From Microtetraspora sp. NBRC 16547 (lineage in GTDB: Bacteria; Actinomycetota; Actinomycetes; Streptosporangiales; Streptosporangiaceae): 64,000 nucleotides of DNA. Of the stretch, positions 8,985 to 17,416 are shown in pieces. The position numbers and the translations under genes were made by a program. The stretch's first letter is position 1, and each line of letters starts with the position of its first letter. Below the pieces are notes generated by a model. It was not told the DNA's origin and ran no database searches. It was given only the letters and a program-made list of their open reading frames with translations. The stretch covers positions 148,849 through 212,848 of the forward strand of contig NZ_BSSE01000010.1 of NCBI RefSeq assembly GCF_030268965.1. The letters are read 5' to 3'.

Positions 8985-9063
8985 GCTGGTCTCCTTCACG
9001 GCGTTCGGACGGCTGATCGCAATCTGTTGACGTCGGTGACTCCGGCGAAATATTTCTGGAACA

Positions 9064-9084
9064 GCATTCCGCCAAGCGGAATGC
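9064..9084. promoter_or_regulatory. Perfect inverted repeat upstream of the DUF1838 gene
   Basis: Arms GCATTCCGC and GCGGAATGC are perfectly complementary around CAA, 80 bp upstream of the DUF1838 start. It may be an operator for a dimeric regulator or a terminator for the acyl-CoA dehydrogenase operon that ends at 9209. The short arms, 3-base spacer and lack of a T-run favour an operator slightly. Confidence 0.4.
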
Positions 9085-9208
9085 GAGTCAAGGTGGTGTC
9101 CGATGCCGCCACAACGCCGCTCAGCCCATGAACGCCCCCGCCTGGACGGCGTTCCGCGTGATGCGGGAGCCTGGCGGCCGGAACGGCCGCCGCGCAAATA
9201 CGTCCGGC

Positions 9209-10243
9209 TCAGGTCAGGGCGGCGATCACTCGGGCGCGATGGGCGGCGGGGGAGCCCCACGCCGAGCGGAGTGCGCGGGCCTTCCTGATCCACAGGCTCG
9301 GGTCGTACTCGTCGGTGTAGCCGATGGCCCCGTGCACCTGAAGGGCGATCTTCGCCACCGCGTACGCCGCCTCCGACGCCGCGACCTTCGCGGCGGACAC
9401 GTCACGCGGGAAGTCGGGCGAGCCGTGGGCGAGGGCCGCGCCGTGCACCAGAGGGCGGGCGTACTCCAGGCCCACGAGCGCGTTCGCGAGGTGGTGCTTG
9501 ATCGCCTGGAACTCGCCGATCGGCCGCCCGAACTGCCGCCGCGTCGTGGCGTACGCCACCGAGACGTCGAGCAGCGCGCGGCCCACCCCGACGAGCTGGG
9601 CGGCGCAGGCGAGCGCGCCCATGTCGTACGCCGCCTCCGCCGCGGCCCGCACCGCGGGCCCGGAGGCGAGAACGTCACCCCCGGTGACGGTGAACAGCCG
9701 CCGCGCGGGGTCGAGGGAGGACCGTGCCTCGCCCGGCACCCCCGCGCGCAGCTCGTCGCCGTCCACCAGCAGGACGATGTCGGCCGCGTCCGCGTCCAGC
9801 GCGTACGGCATGGCCGGGGGCAGCGCGAGCGAGGCGACCGTCCTTCCCTCGGCGACGCCCTCCGACCATTTGCCCTCCGACCATTCGCCGGCCGGCCCGA
9901 TCAGCCGGTCGTCGGCGACCGCCCCCAGGCCGTCCAGTAGGTCCAGCCGGTCGAGCAGCGCGGCGACGGCGACGGTCTCGGCGTACGGCCCCGGCACGGC
10001 GTGCCGCCCCAGCTCGTGGAAGGCGGTGACCAGCTCGACCGGAAGCGGGCCGGCGCCGCCCGCGGACTCGGGCACGGCGACGGCGAGGACGCCCGCGTCG
10101 GCGAGCGAGCGCCACAGGGCCAAGCCCGGCTCGCGCGTCCCCGCCGCCCAGTCGCGGATCACGGCCGGCGTGCCGGCCTCGGCCAGGAGCTTGTGCAGTG
10201 TGTCGCCGAACAGCCGCTGCTCGGCGTCGAGCAGGAACTTCAC
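9209..10243 (-). CDS. ipdE2: Acyl-CoA dehydrogenase subunit, IpdE2-like (FadE33-like)
   Basis: A 344-residue acyl-CoA dehydrogenase of the shortened type that works as half of a heterotetramer. It has an N-terminal helical domain, a reduced middle domain and the C-terminal helical domain with TRRQFGRPIGEFQAIKHH (about 239-256) and VHGAIGYTDEYDPSLWIRKA (about 307-326). Steroid degraders use the IpdE1-IpdE2 pair to dehydrogenate a ring-D-derived CoA thioester. The start is GTG 10243 with GGGAGG upstream. It follows the IpdE1-like gene after 104 bp. Exact pairing is inferred from context. Confidence 0.8.
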   Translation of the reverse strand: MKFLLDAEQRLFGDTLHKLLAEAGTPAVIRDWAAGTREPGLALWRSLADAGVLAVAVPESAGGAGPLPVELVTAFHELGRHAVPGPYAETVAVAALLDRLDLLDGLGAVADDRLIGPAGEWSEGKWSEGVAEGRTVASLALPPAMPYALDADAADIVLLVDGDELRAGVPGEARSSLDPARRLFTVTGGDVLASGPAVRAAAEAAYDMGALACAAQLVGVGRALLDVSVAYATTRRQFGRPIGEFQAIKHHLANALVGLEYARPLVHGAALAHGSPDFPRDVSAAKVAASEAAYAVAKIALQVHGAIGYTDEYDPSLWIRKARALRSAWGSPAAHRARVIAALT

Positions 10244-10347
10244 GGCTGCCTCCCGAAAGTCGTCACCGCGCCGCCGTCGATGTCGCCGTCGGTGCCGCCC
10301 GCGCCGCCGTCGATGCCGCCGTCGATGTCACGGTCGCGTGCCACGGG

Positions 10348-11475
10348 TCACCGTCCCGCTCTGGGCAGGCCGAGCACGCGCTCGGCGATGACATTGCGCT
10401 GGATCTCGTTCGTCCCTGCGTAGATCGGGCCGGCGAGGGAGAAGACGTAGCCCTCCAGCCACTCGCCGTCGAGCTCACCGTCCGGTCCGAGCAGGTCGAG
10501 CGCGGTCTCGTGCAGCGCCACGTCGAGCTCCGACCAGAAGATCTTGTTGATGCTGGACTCGGCCCCGACGTCCTCGGTGCGCGAGATGGTCTCGAACCCC
10601 TTCAGCCGGTACGCACGGGACTTGATCCACGCGTCGGCCACCCGGTCGCGCAGCGCCGTGTCGGCGGGGTCGGCGCGCTCCTTCCAGAGATCGACCAGGC
10701 GGTCGGCGGCGGCCAGGAACCGGCCGGGACTGCGCAGCGTGAGCCCGCGCTCGTTGCCGGTGGTGCTCATCGCCACCCGCCAGCCCTCACCCGGCGCGCC
10801 GATCACGTCGCGGTCGGGCACGAAGACGTCGTCGAAGAACAGCTCGGCGAAGGCCGGCTTGCCGTCGATGCGGCCGATCGGGCGGCGGGTGACGCCCTTC
10901 GCGTCCAGGGGGAACATCAGGTACGTCAGGCCGCGGTGCCGCTGCGCCTCCGGGTCGGAGCGGAACGGGCCGAAGCCCCAGTCGGCGAAGGCCGCGCGGG
11001 AGCTCCACGTCTTCTGGCCGTTGAGCAGCCAGCCGCCGTCCACCCGGGTCGCGGTGGCGCGCAGGGAGGCCAGGTCGCTGCCCGCGCCCGGCTCCGACCA
11101 CGCCTGGGCCCAGATCACCTCGCCCGAGGCCATCGACGGCAGTACCCGGTCGAGCTGCTCGGGCGTGCCGTGGTTGAACAGGGTCGGGGCGAGGAGGTTG
11201 ATGCCGTTCTGGCTGACCCGGCCCGGAGCCCCGGCCGCGTAGTACTCCTCCTCGAAGATCAGCCACTCCAGCGGGCTCACGTCCCGCCCGCCGTACCGGG
11301 CCGGCCAGGACACGACGGACAGGCGCGCCTCGTGCAGCTCGCGCTCCCAGGCGCGGTGCGCGGCGAAGCCCTCCTCGACCTCCAGTGAGGGCAGGGGAGT
11401 GCCGGGGACGTGCGCGCGCAGCCAGTCCCGGACCTCGGCCCGGAACGGTTCGACGGACGACAGGTCAAGATCCAT
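10348..11475 (-). CDS. ipdE1: Acyl-CoA dehydrogenase subunit, IpdE1-like (FadE30-like)
   Basis: A 375-residue acyl-CoA dehydrogenase with QAWSEPGAGSDLASL (about 123-137), NGQKTWSS (about 152-159), and the C-terminal signature YAGTNEIQRNVIAERVLGL (about 352-370). This C-terminus is typical of FadE30/IpdE1-type subunits. The ATG at 11475 lies inside the 3' end of the upstream enoyl-CoA hydratase gene (11-bp overlap), indicating coupling. With the gene at 9209-10243 it would form the alpha2beta2 flavoenzyme that begins side-ring beta-oxidation in the KstR2 regulon. Other FadE-type assignments remain possible. Confidence 0.8.
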   Translation of the reverse strand: MDLDLSSVEPFRAEVRDWLRAHVPGTPLPSLEVEEGFAAHRAWERELHEARLSVVSWPARYGGRDVSPLEWLIFEEEYYAAGAPGRVSQNGINLLAPTLFNHGTPEQLDRVLPSMASGEVIWAQAWSEPGAGSDLASLRATATRVDGGWLLNGQKTWSSRAAFADWGFGPFRSDPEAQRHRGLTYLMFPLDAKGVTRRPIGRIDGKPAFAELFFDDVFVPDRDVIGAPGEGWRVAMSTTGNERGLTLRSPGRFLAAADRLVDLWKERADPADTALRDRVADAWIKSRAYRLKGFETISRTEDVGAESSINKIFWSELDVALHETALDLLGPDGELDGEWLEGYVFSLAGPIYAGTNEIQRNVIAERVLGLPRAGR

Positions 11476-12304
11476 CAGCGGCGGCCTTCATGCTCTTGGG
11501 GTCCATCCCGGCCAGGGAGTCGGCCGAGGTCTCCGCGTTGTGCGCGTGGGCGAGGTGATGCAGGCCGAACACCGAGTCCATCCCGGCGTGCATGCCCTGG
11601 AGGTCCTCGGCCTGGTTCACGGCCTTCTTCGTCAGCGCGAGCCCGAGGCGCGGCATGGCGGCGATCCGCTCGGCCAGCGCGAAGGTCTCGGTCTCCAGCT
11701 CGTCGCGCGCGACAACGCGGTTGACCATGCCGACCTCGTATGCGCGCCGGGCGGGCATCCGGTCGCCGGTGTAGAGGAACTCCTTGGCGATCCGCGGCGG
11801 CATCACCCACGGGTGGGCGAAGTACTCCACGCCGGGGATGCCCATGCGCACCACCGGGTCGGCGAAGAACGCGTCGTCGGAGGCGACGATCAGGTCGCAC
11901 ACCCAGGCGAGCATGAGCCCGCCCGCGATGCAGGCGCCCTGCACCATCGCGATCGTCGGCTTGGGGATCTCGCGCCAGCGGCGGCACATGCCGAGGTACA
12001 CCTCGGACTCGCGGGCGAAGCGGCTCTCGGCGCCCTCCTTGCCCACGTGGTCCCACCAGAGGCTCGCCCTGCGCTCGAACGTGACGTGCGCGTCCCGTCC
12101 CGGCGTGCCGATGTCGTGCCCGGCGGAGAAGTGCCCGCCCTCGCCGGCCAGCACGATCACCTTGACCTCGTCGTCGGCGACCGCCCGGTAGAAGGCCTCG
12201 TCCAGGGCGTAGGTCATCGCTGAGTTCTGCGCGTTGCGGTACTCCGGGCGGTTCATGGTGACCACCGCCACCGGCCCGCGCCGCTCGTAGCGCACTACGG
12301 TCAT
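11465..12304 (-). CDS. Enoyl-CoA hydratase/isomerase family protein
   Basis: A 279-residue crotonase-family protein: VTMNRPEYRNAQN at about 15-27, FSAGHDIG (about 59-66) as the first oxyanion segment, and GACIAGGLMLAWVCDLIVAS (about 123-142) as the second. A Glu within the usual catalytic stretch is not obvious, so hydratase versus isomerase activity is open. The start at 12304 has GAGGGG upstream and is 16 bases from the second putative KstR2 operator. It is first gene of the minus-strand operon with ipdE1/ipdE2 and likely acts after dehydrogenation by IpdE1-IpdE2. Confidence 0.82.
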   Translation of the reverse strand: MTVVRYERRGPVAVVTMNRPEYRNAQNSAMTYALDEAFYRAVADDEVKVIVLAGEGGHFSAGHDIGTPGRDAHVTFERRASLWWDHVGKEGAESRFARESEVYLGMCRRWREIPKPTIAMVQGACIAGGLMLAWVCDLIVASDDAFFADPVVRMGIPGVEYFAHPWVMPPRIAKEFLYTGDRMPARRAYEVGMVNRVVARDELETETFALAERIAAMPRLGLALTKKAVNQAEDLQGMHAGMDSVFGLHHLAHAHNAETSADSLAGMDPKSMKAAADGS

Positions 12305-12319
12305 CGGGACCCCTCATTC

Positions 12320-12340
12320 TTTCTAACAATTGTTTGGTAG
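12320..12340. promoter_or_regulatory. Putative KstR2-type operator, copy 2
   Basis: Dyad core TAACAATTGTTTGGT (perfect AACAATTGTT centre) between the divergent hydratase operon and ipdF-kstR2-fadA6. It matches 19 of 21 bases with the site at 4663-4683. It would let the TetR gene two positions downstream autoregulate while repressing both arms. Confidence 0.62.
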
Positions 12341-12376
12341 GGTAACCCATGTGAAGCTCAGTGAGGAGGGCCGGGG

Positions 12377-13153
12377 ATGAAGCCGTCTTATGTTCCGGGC
12401 CACGGTCTGCTCCGTGACCGGGTGGCGGTGGTGACCGCGGCCGCCGGCACCGGCATCGGCGGCGCCTGCGCCCGCCGGATGCTGGAGGAGGGCGCCCGCG
12501 TGGTGATCAGCGACGCCCACGAGCGGCGGCTGTCGGAAAGCCTCGCCGCCCTGGAGAAGGAGTTCGATCCCGCCTCGGTGACCGCGGTGCCGTGCGACGT
12601 GACCTCGGAGGAGCAGGTGCGGAATCTGTTCGCGGTCGCGGAGGAGCGTTTCGGCCCGGCCGACGTGGTCGTCAACAACGCCGGCCTCGGCGGCACGGCG
12701 AAGCTCGTCGAGATGACCGACGAGCAGTGGAGCCGGGTGCTCGACGTGACGCTGACCGGCACCATGCGCTGCACCCGTGCCGCGCTGGCGCGGATGCAGC
12801 CGCGAGAGCGCGGCGTGATCGTGAACAACGCCTCCGTGATCGGCTGGCGGGCCCAGGAGGGCCAGGCGCACTACGCGGCGGCCAAGGCCGGCGTCATGGC
12901 GCTGACGCGGTGCGCCGCGATCGAGGCCGCGCCGTACGGGGTGCGCGTCAACGCGGTGGCGCCCTCCCTCGCCATGCACCCCCACCTGGCCAAGGTGACC
13001 ACGGAGGAGCTGCTCGACGAGCTCACCAGGCGCGAGGCGTTCGGCCGGTACGCCGAGCCGTGGGAGGTCGCCAACGTGATGGTCTTCCTCGCGAGCGACT
13101 ACTCCTCGTACATGACCGGAGAGGTCGTCTCCGTGTCCAGTCAGCATCCGTGA
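12377..13153 (+). CDS. ipdF: IpdF-like short-chain dehydrogenase
   Basis: A 258-residue SDR beginning with the characteristic GHGLLRDRVAVVTAAAGTGIG segment (about residues 8-28), then NNAGLGG (about 96), Ser in NNASVIGW (about 150) and catalytic YAAAK (about 166-170). It ends SDYSSYMTGEVVSVSSQHP, all closely recalling Rv3559c (IpdF), which acts on a 5-hydroxy-indane-derived CoA thioester in ring C/D catabolism. The start has AGGAGGG upstream. First gene of ipdF-kstR2-fadA6 with a 40-bp gap to kstR2. Confidence 0.85.
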   Translation: MKPSYVPGHGLLRDRVAVVTAAAGTGIGGACARRMLEEGARVVISDAHERRLSESLAALEKEFDPASVTAVPCDVTSEEQVRNLFAVAEERFGPADVVVNNAGLGGTAKLVEMTDEQWSRVLDVTLTGTMRCTRAALARMQPRERGVIVNNASVIGWRAQEGQAHYAAAKAGVMALTRCAAIEAAPYGVRVNAVAPSLAMHPHLAKVTTEELLDELTRREAFGRYAEPWEVANVMVFLASDYSSYMTGEVVSVSSQHP

Positions 13154-13193
13154 CCGGCATCCCCGAGCAGCGCACCGAAAGGTCTCCCGTTCC

Positions 13194-13820
13194 ATGAGTC
13201 CACGTCGCCGAGACTCCGAGAGCACCGCGGCCGCACGGGCCGAGCGGCGGGCCGAGCTGCTCGCCGCGGCGGCCGAGGTCTTCGCCTCGCGGGGATACGC
13301 GGTCACGACCGTCCGTGAGGTGGCCGACGCGGCGGGCATTCTCGGCGGCAGCCTCTACTACCACTTCGACTCCAAGGAGTCGATGGCGGACGAGATCCTG
13401 TCGGCTTTCCTCGCCGACATGTGGGCGGTCTACGAGGAGGTGCTCGGCTCCGGCCGCGGCGCCCGCGACACCTTCCGGGCGCTGATCGGCGCGTCGTTCC
13501 AGACGATCCACCGCCATCGCCCAGCAGTCGTGATTTATCAGAACGAATCAAAACACCTCGCGACAAATCCGCGTTTCTCGTACCTGCTGGACAGCCAGCG
13601 GCGGTTCAGGGAGGTGTGGTTGTCGGTGCTGGACCGGGGCGTCATGGACGGCGAGCTCCGCGCCGACCTCGACACCGGCCTCATCTACCGGTTCATCCGC
13701 GACACCGTCTGGGTGGCCGCGAGCTGGTACCGGAGCGACGGCCCGCTGTCCGCGGACGAGATCGCCAGGCAGTACCTCGCGATGGTCCTGGAAGGGATCC
13801 TTCAACCAAAGGAGTTCTGA
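13194..13820 (+). CDS. kstR2: TetR-family repressor KstR2
   Basis: A 208-residue TetR protein. The N-terminal helix-turn-helix is VTTVREVADAAGILGGSLYY (about 39-58), followed by HFDSKESMADEIL. The ligand domain has VVIYQNESKHLATNPRFSY, YRFIRDTVWVAASWYR and IARQYLAMVLEGI, a pattern I recognise from mycobacterial KstR2 (Rv3557c), which binds a ring C/D CoA thioester as inducer. Its stop overlaps the fadA6 ATG by one base (TGATG). Likely targets are the two operators at 4663 and 12320. Confidence 0.88.
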   Translation: MSPRRRDSESTAAARAERRAELLAAAAEVFASRGYAVTTVREVADAAGILGGSLYYHFDSKESMADEILSAFLADMWAVYEEVLGSGRGARDTFRALIGASFQTIHRHRPAVVIYQNESKHLATNPRFSYLLDSQRRFREVWLSVLDRGVMDGELRADLDTGLIYRFIRDTVWVAASWYRSDGPLSADEIARQYLAMVLEGILQPKEF

Positions 13821-14977
13821 TGGCGGAGGCATACATCGTCGAATCGGTGCGCACTCCCGTGGGCAAGCGGGGCGGCGGCCTGTCCGGCGTGCACCCGGCC
13901 GATCTCGGCGCGCACGCGCTGAACGCGCTGATGGCCCGTTCCGGAGTGGACCCGTCGGCCGTGGAGGACGTGGTCTTCGGGTGCCTCGACACCGTCGGCC
14001 CGCAGGCCGGCGACATCGCGCGCACCTGCTGGCTGGCCGCCGGGCTGCCCGAGGAGGTGCCCGGCGTCACCGTCGACCGGCAGTGCGGCTCGTCCCAGCA
14101 GGCGCTGCACTTCGCCGCGCAGGCCGTCATGTCCGGCACCTCCGACCTCGTGGTCGCGGGCGGCGTGCAGAACATGTCGCAGATCCCCATCGCCTTCGCC
14201 TCGCGCGGCGCCGCCGACTCCCTCGGCTTCACCGAGGGCCCGTACGTCGGCTCGCACGGCTGGCAGGCCAGGTACGGCAGGCAGGACGTGTCGCAGTTCC
14301 GCGGCGCCGAGATGATCGCCCGTGACTGGGACATCTCCCGCGAGGACATGGAGCATTTCGCCTACCAGTCGCACCGGCGCGCGATCCGGGCCATCGACGA
14401 GGGCCGCTTCGCCAGGGAGATCGAGCCGATCGAGGGCGTCGAGCACGACGAGGGCCCGCGCCGCGACACCACGCTCGAGAAGATGGCCGGGCTGAAGACC
14501 CTGGAGGAGGGCGGGCGGCTCACCGCCGCGGTCGCCTCGCAGATCTCCGACGGCGCCGCCGCCCTCCTCATCGCCTCCGAGGAGGCGGTGCGGACGCACG
14601 GCCTGCGGCCCCGCGCCCGCATCCACCACCTCTCCGCGCGCGGCGAGGACCCCATCCGGATGCTGTCCGCGCCGATCCCCGCCACGGCGTACGCGCTGAA
14701 GAAGACCGGCATGCAGATCGGCGACATGGACCTGGTCGAGATCAACGAGGCGTTCGCCTCGGTCGTGCTGGCCTGGCTGAAGGAGACCGGCGCCGACCCC
14801 GAGCGGGTCAACGTCAACGGCGGCGCCATCGCCCTCGGCCACCCCCTCGGCGCCACCGGAGCCCGGCTGATGATCAGCCTGCTCCACGAGCTGGAGCGCA
14901 CCGGTGGCCGCTACGGCCTGCAGACCATGTGCGAGGGCGGCGGCCAGGCGAACGTCACGATCATCGAACGCCTCTGA
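13820..14977 (+). CDS. fadA6: FadA6-like acetyl-CoA acetyltransferase (thiolase)
   Basis: A 385-residue thiolase (family length). The nucleophilic Cys is in DRQCGSSQQAL (about residue 92), the catalytic His in GGAIALGHPLGATGARL (about 342), and the second Cys in QTMCEGGGQAN (about 372). Synteny with kstR2 and ipdF matches Rv3556c (FadA6), which cleaves the open-chain beta-keto CoA intermediate at the end of steroid ring degradation. The start is ATG 13820 with AAAGGAG upstream, overlapping the kstR2 stop. A longer in-frame extension through kstR2 is a shadow. Confidence 0.9.
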   Translation: MAEAYIVESVRTPVGKRGGGLSGVHPADLGAHALNALMARSGVDPSAVEDVVFGCLDTVGPQAGDIARTCWLAAGLPEEVPGVTVDRQCGSSQQALHFAAQAVMSGTSDLVVAGGVQNMSQIPIAFASRGAADSLGFTEGPYVGSHGWQARYGRQDVSQFRGAEMIARDWDISREDMEHFAYQSHRRAIRAIDEGRFAREIEPIEGVEHDEGPRRDTTLEKMAGLKTLEEGGRLTAAVASQISDGAAALLIASEEAVRTHGLRPRARIHHLSARGEDPIRMLSAPIPATAYALKKTGMQIGDMDLVEINEAFASVVLAWLKETGADPERVNVNGGAIALGHPLGATGARLMISLLHELERTGGRYGLQTMCEGGGQANVTIIERL

Positions 14978-15040
14978 TCAGCGTTTTCCGGCCGCCGCAC
15001 CCCGCCGCCGCACCCCGCCGCTCGCCCCGGCGTACGGGGA

Positions 15041-16528
15041 CTACCGGGCCTGCGGCGGCCGGTAGAGGTACCACCGCTGGCCGTCCACCGTGATGAGGGG
15101 CACGCGGTGCCAGATCGAGAGGAACGCGGCCGGCGTGTCCTTCCTGTTGCTCAGGACGCCGACCCACTCGCCGCGGGTGAGCGCGGCGTCGATCTGCCGG
15201 GGAAGCTCGTACCCGCCGTAGTTCGTGGTGATCCCGACCATGCCGCAGCCGCTCAGGTAGCCGACCTGGATGGCCGCGTGGCCGTAAAGGAAGCACGGCC
15301 GGGTGATGCCGTGACCGCGCAACGCCTCGGCGGCGAGGCGGTCGGGCTCCCGGGCGGCGCCCTCGATCTCGGCCCGCTCGAGCAGTGTGCCTCCCTGGAG
15401 CGCGAAGAACGCGACCATCGCGACGGCGACCAGAACGCGCCCCACGCGCGCCCGCGCCACCGACGCCAGGCCGCAGGCCACGGGCAGGGCGAGCAGGGCG
15501 TAGGCCGGCAGCAGGAACCGCGGCGCGGCGTACCCGATCGTGAAGATGTACGACAGCGCGAGCGCGGCTCCGGAGGCGGTGGCGATGAGCAGCGGCCGCC
15601 GCCGCGCCGGCTTGCGGACGGCCCACAGGCCGACAGCGGCGAGGACCGGGATGGCGGCGAACCAGGCGACGTGCGCGAGCGGGATGTCACCGCACGGGTG
15701 GCCGAAGCGGCACAGGATGGGCCCGTCCAGGGCCCGCAGGTGCTCGCCCAGGCTGAAGTGGAGCCCGGCCTCGTTCTTCGCGCCCGCCGCGGACAGCCGC
15801 GCGAACGGGCCGCCGTACTTCAGCGCCGCCTCGGCGAACCACTCGCCCCAGCCGACGACCAGCCCCGCGACGACTGCGACGACCGCGCGGAAGCGCCTGG
15901 TCACCAGCCCGTACCCCACGAGGGGGAGCGCCAGCCAGGACGCGTCCGTGGGGCGGACCAGCGACGCGATGGCGAAGGCGACGACGATCCCCACGAGGGA
16001 CCACTTCCGCTTGTACAGGCTGAACAGGCCCGCGCCGGCCACCGCGCAGAAGGCGACCCAGATGTTCGGCATCGCCTCGCTGCCGTAGAACAGCGACGTC
16101 CATAGCCCCGCGAACAGGGCGGCGGCCGCGGGAACGGCGGCGCCCGGGCGCAACCGCACCCAGGGGTAGTAGGCGAGGAACAGCCCGAGGCCCGACAGCA
16201 GGCTGAGATAGACGCGGATGACGATGACCGACGAGGTGAACAAGGTCACCGGCGCGACCAGCAGGGGGACGCCCCGGGCGCGCGGCGCGCTGAACCAGGC
16301 CGGGGGGAGGCCAGGGGTGACCTGGCTAACGTAGATGCTCTCGTCCCACCCCAGCCCGACCCGGGCCGTCACCAGGAGCTGGACCGCCGAGTAGCAGGCG
16401 GCCACCACGGCGAGCGCCAGGTACCAGCGGCGCGAGGCCATCCAGCGCTTGACGCCCTTCTTGGAGGACAGCTCCGGCGCTCGCAGGGAGGCGCCACCCC
16501 GTGTGGCGGTCTCCGTAAGCTGATTCAT
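15041..16528 (-). CDS. Polytopic membrane protein, putative GT-C type glycosyltransferase
   Basis: A 495-residue integral membrane protein with about ten hydrophobic helices and the early acidic loop motif GLGWDESIYVSQV (about residues 57-69), resembling dolichyl-phosphate-sugar mannosyltransferase/GT39-type proteins. A soluble C-terminal domain begins around residue 385. ATG 16528 is chosen because GGGGAGAA precedes it; the ORF could extend 12 residues upstream. It converges on fadA6. It resembles the protein at 2160-3605 in architecture but not in detailed sequence. No function in steroid breakdown is evident. Confidence 0.65.
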   Translation of the reverse strand: MNQLTETATRGGASLRAPELSSKKGVKRWMASRRWYLALAVVAACYSAVQLLVTARVGLGWDESIYVSQVTPGLPPAWFSAPRARGVPLLVAPVTLFTSSVIVIRVYLSLLSGLGLFLAYYPWVRLRPGAAVPAAAALFAGLWTSLFYGSEAMPNIWVAFCAVAGAGLFSLYKRKWSLVGIVVAFAIASLVRPTDASWLALPLVGYGLVTRRFRAVVAVVAGLVVGWGEWFAEAALKYGGPFARLSAAGAKNEAGLHFSLGEHLRALDGPILCRFGHPCGDIPLAHVAWFAAIPVLAAVGLWAVRKPARRRPLLIATASGAALALSYIFTIGYAAPRFLLPAYALLALPVACGLASVARARVGRVLVAVAMVAFFALQGGTLLERAEIEGAAREPDRLAAEALRGHGITRPCFLYGHAAIQVGYLSGCGMVGITTNYGGYELPRQIDAALTRGEWVGVLSNRKDTPAAFLSIWHRVPLITVDGQRWYLYRPPQAR

Positions 16529-17007
16529 CGTATTTCTCCCCGTCACAACCGGCACAGGTGTCACACCTGGCTCGGCGGAATCATCTGCGCCAGATTAGTT
16601 AGCGCATATTCAGCAGTCGTCGAGCATCAAGTAAAGGCAGGTTTAACTCCGCTCCGGCTGGTTACGAACGGCATTTTTCGGGCATCCCGCCGCGCTCACT
16701 CATCCCGCGCTCTCGAAATCGCCTTTTCGGCGTGCTCGCGTTGCCGCCTATTTGCGCAATGGCGGTGAGGCTCTGGGGAAAGGATGTGAATCCGGATATG
16801 TCGCAGGGCGTGCGAGGGTGTGCCCATACGGGTATCCACACGCCGAATCCCGGAATTCCCATCCCGCTCGCATTCCCGAACGGCTCCTCAGCTGTACGAA
16901 ACGAGTCGTCAGCGGAACGAGCAGTCGGGACGAGCCGCGGAAACGCGGCCGGGAACGAGCAGCGGGGAACGAGCAGCCGGAACGAACAGCCAGAACGGTG
17001 GTCCGGA
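16529..17007. other. Divergent intergenic region, no supported gene
   Basis: About 480 bp between the membrane-protein gene and the PadR-like gene. The first 220 bp are less GC-rich than the surroundings and probably hold both promoters. Short ORFs here have no protein-like features. The right end carries the GGAACGAGCAG repeats described separately. Confidence 0.5.
16914..16989. repeat. Four short direct repeats upstream of the PadR-like gene
   Basis: GGAACGAGCAG occurs at 16914-16924, 16952-16962 and 16966-16976, and GGAACGAACAG at 16979-16989. The last three have a 13-14 bp spacing. They lie 20-95 bp before the proposed GTG start, so they may be regulator sites or simple expansion. Confidence 0.6.
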
Positions 17008-17397
17008 GTGAGCGGTTTCGAACCGAGGAACCTACTGAGCTCCTGCCTGCTTCTGCTCCTCGGTGAGCGCCCCGACCACGGCTACGAACTGGTCCAGCGG
17101 CTACGCCCCCTCGGCATCACCGACGGTGACACCAGCACCGTCTATCGCACGCTGCGCTCGCTGGAGCACCACGGTTGCCTGTGCTCCGACTGGGCGCCCT
17201 CCGGCGCCGGCCCGGCGCGGCGCATCTACCGGATCACCGCCAAGGGGCGGGCGGAGCTGCTGAGCTGGCTGGGCACGCTGGAGGAGACGCGCAGGAGGCT
17301 CGACTACTACATGCGCCGGCTGGCGCCGCTCATCGAGAACCGCCGCCCGGCCGCCGAGGGCGCGGCCCGCGAGCCCGACGAGGACAGGTCCTGCTGA
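17008..17397 (+). CDS. PadR-family transcriptional regulator
   Basis: A 129-residue PadR-type winged-helix protein: LLSSCLLLLLGERPDHGYEL (about residues 8-27), then DGDTSTVYRTLRSLEHHGCL and the wing ARRIYRITAKGRAELLSWL. GTG 17008 gives the normal N-terminus. The same frame is open another 92 codons upstream, but that stretch is low-complexity and made of the repeat region. It is divergently placed 20 bp from the small peptide gene that ends the hydrogenase locus, tail to tail, so a link with hydrogenase regulation is possible but not shown. Confidence 0.72.
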   Translation: MSGFEPRNLLSSCLLLLLGERPDHGYELVQRLRPLGITDGDTSTVYRTLRSLEHHGCLCSDWAPSGAGPARRIYRITAKGRAELLSWLGTLEETRRRLDYYMRRLAPLIENRRPAAEGAAREPDEDRSC

Positions 17398-17416
17398 AGC
17401 GCGTGCCCCGGGCGCG

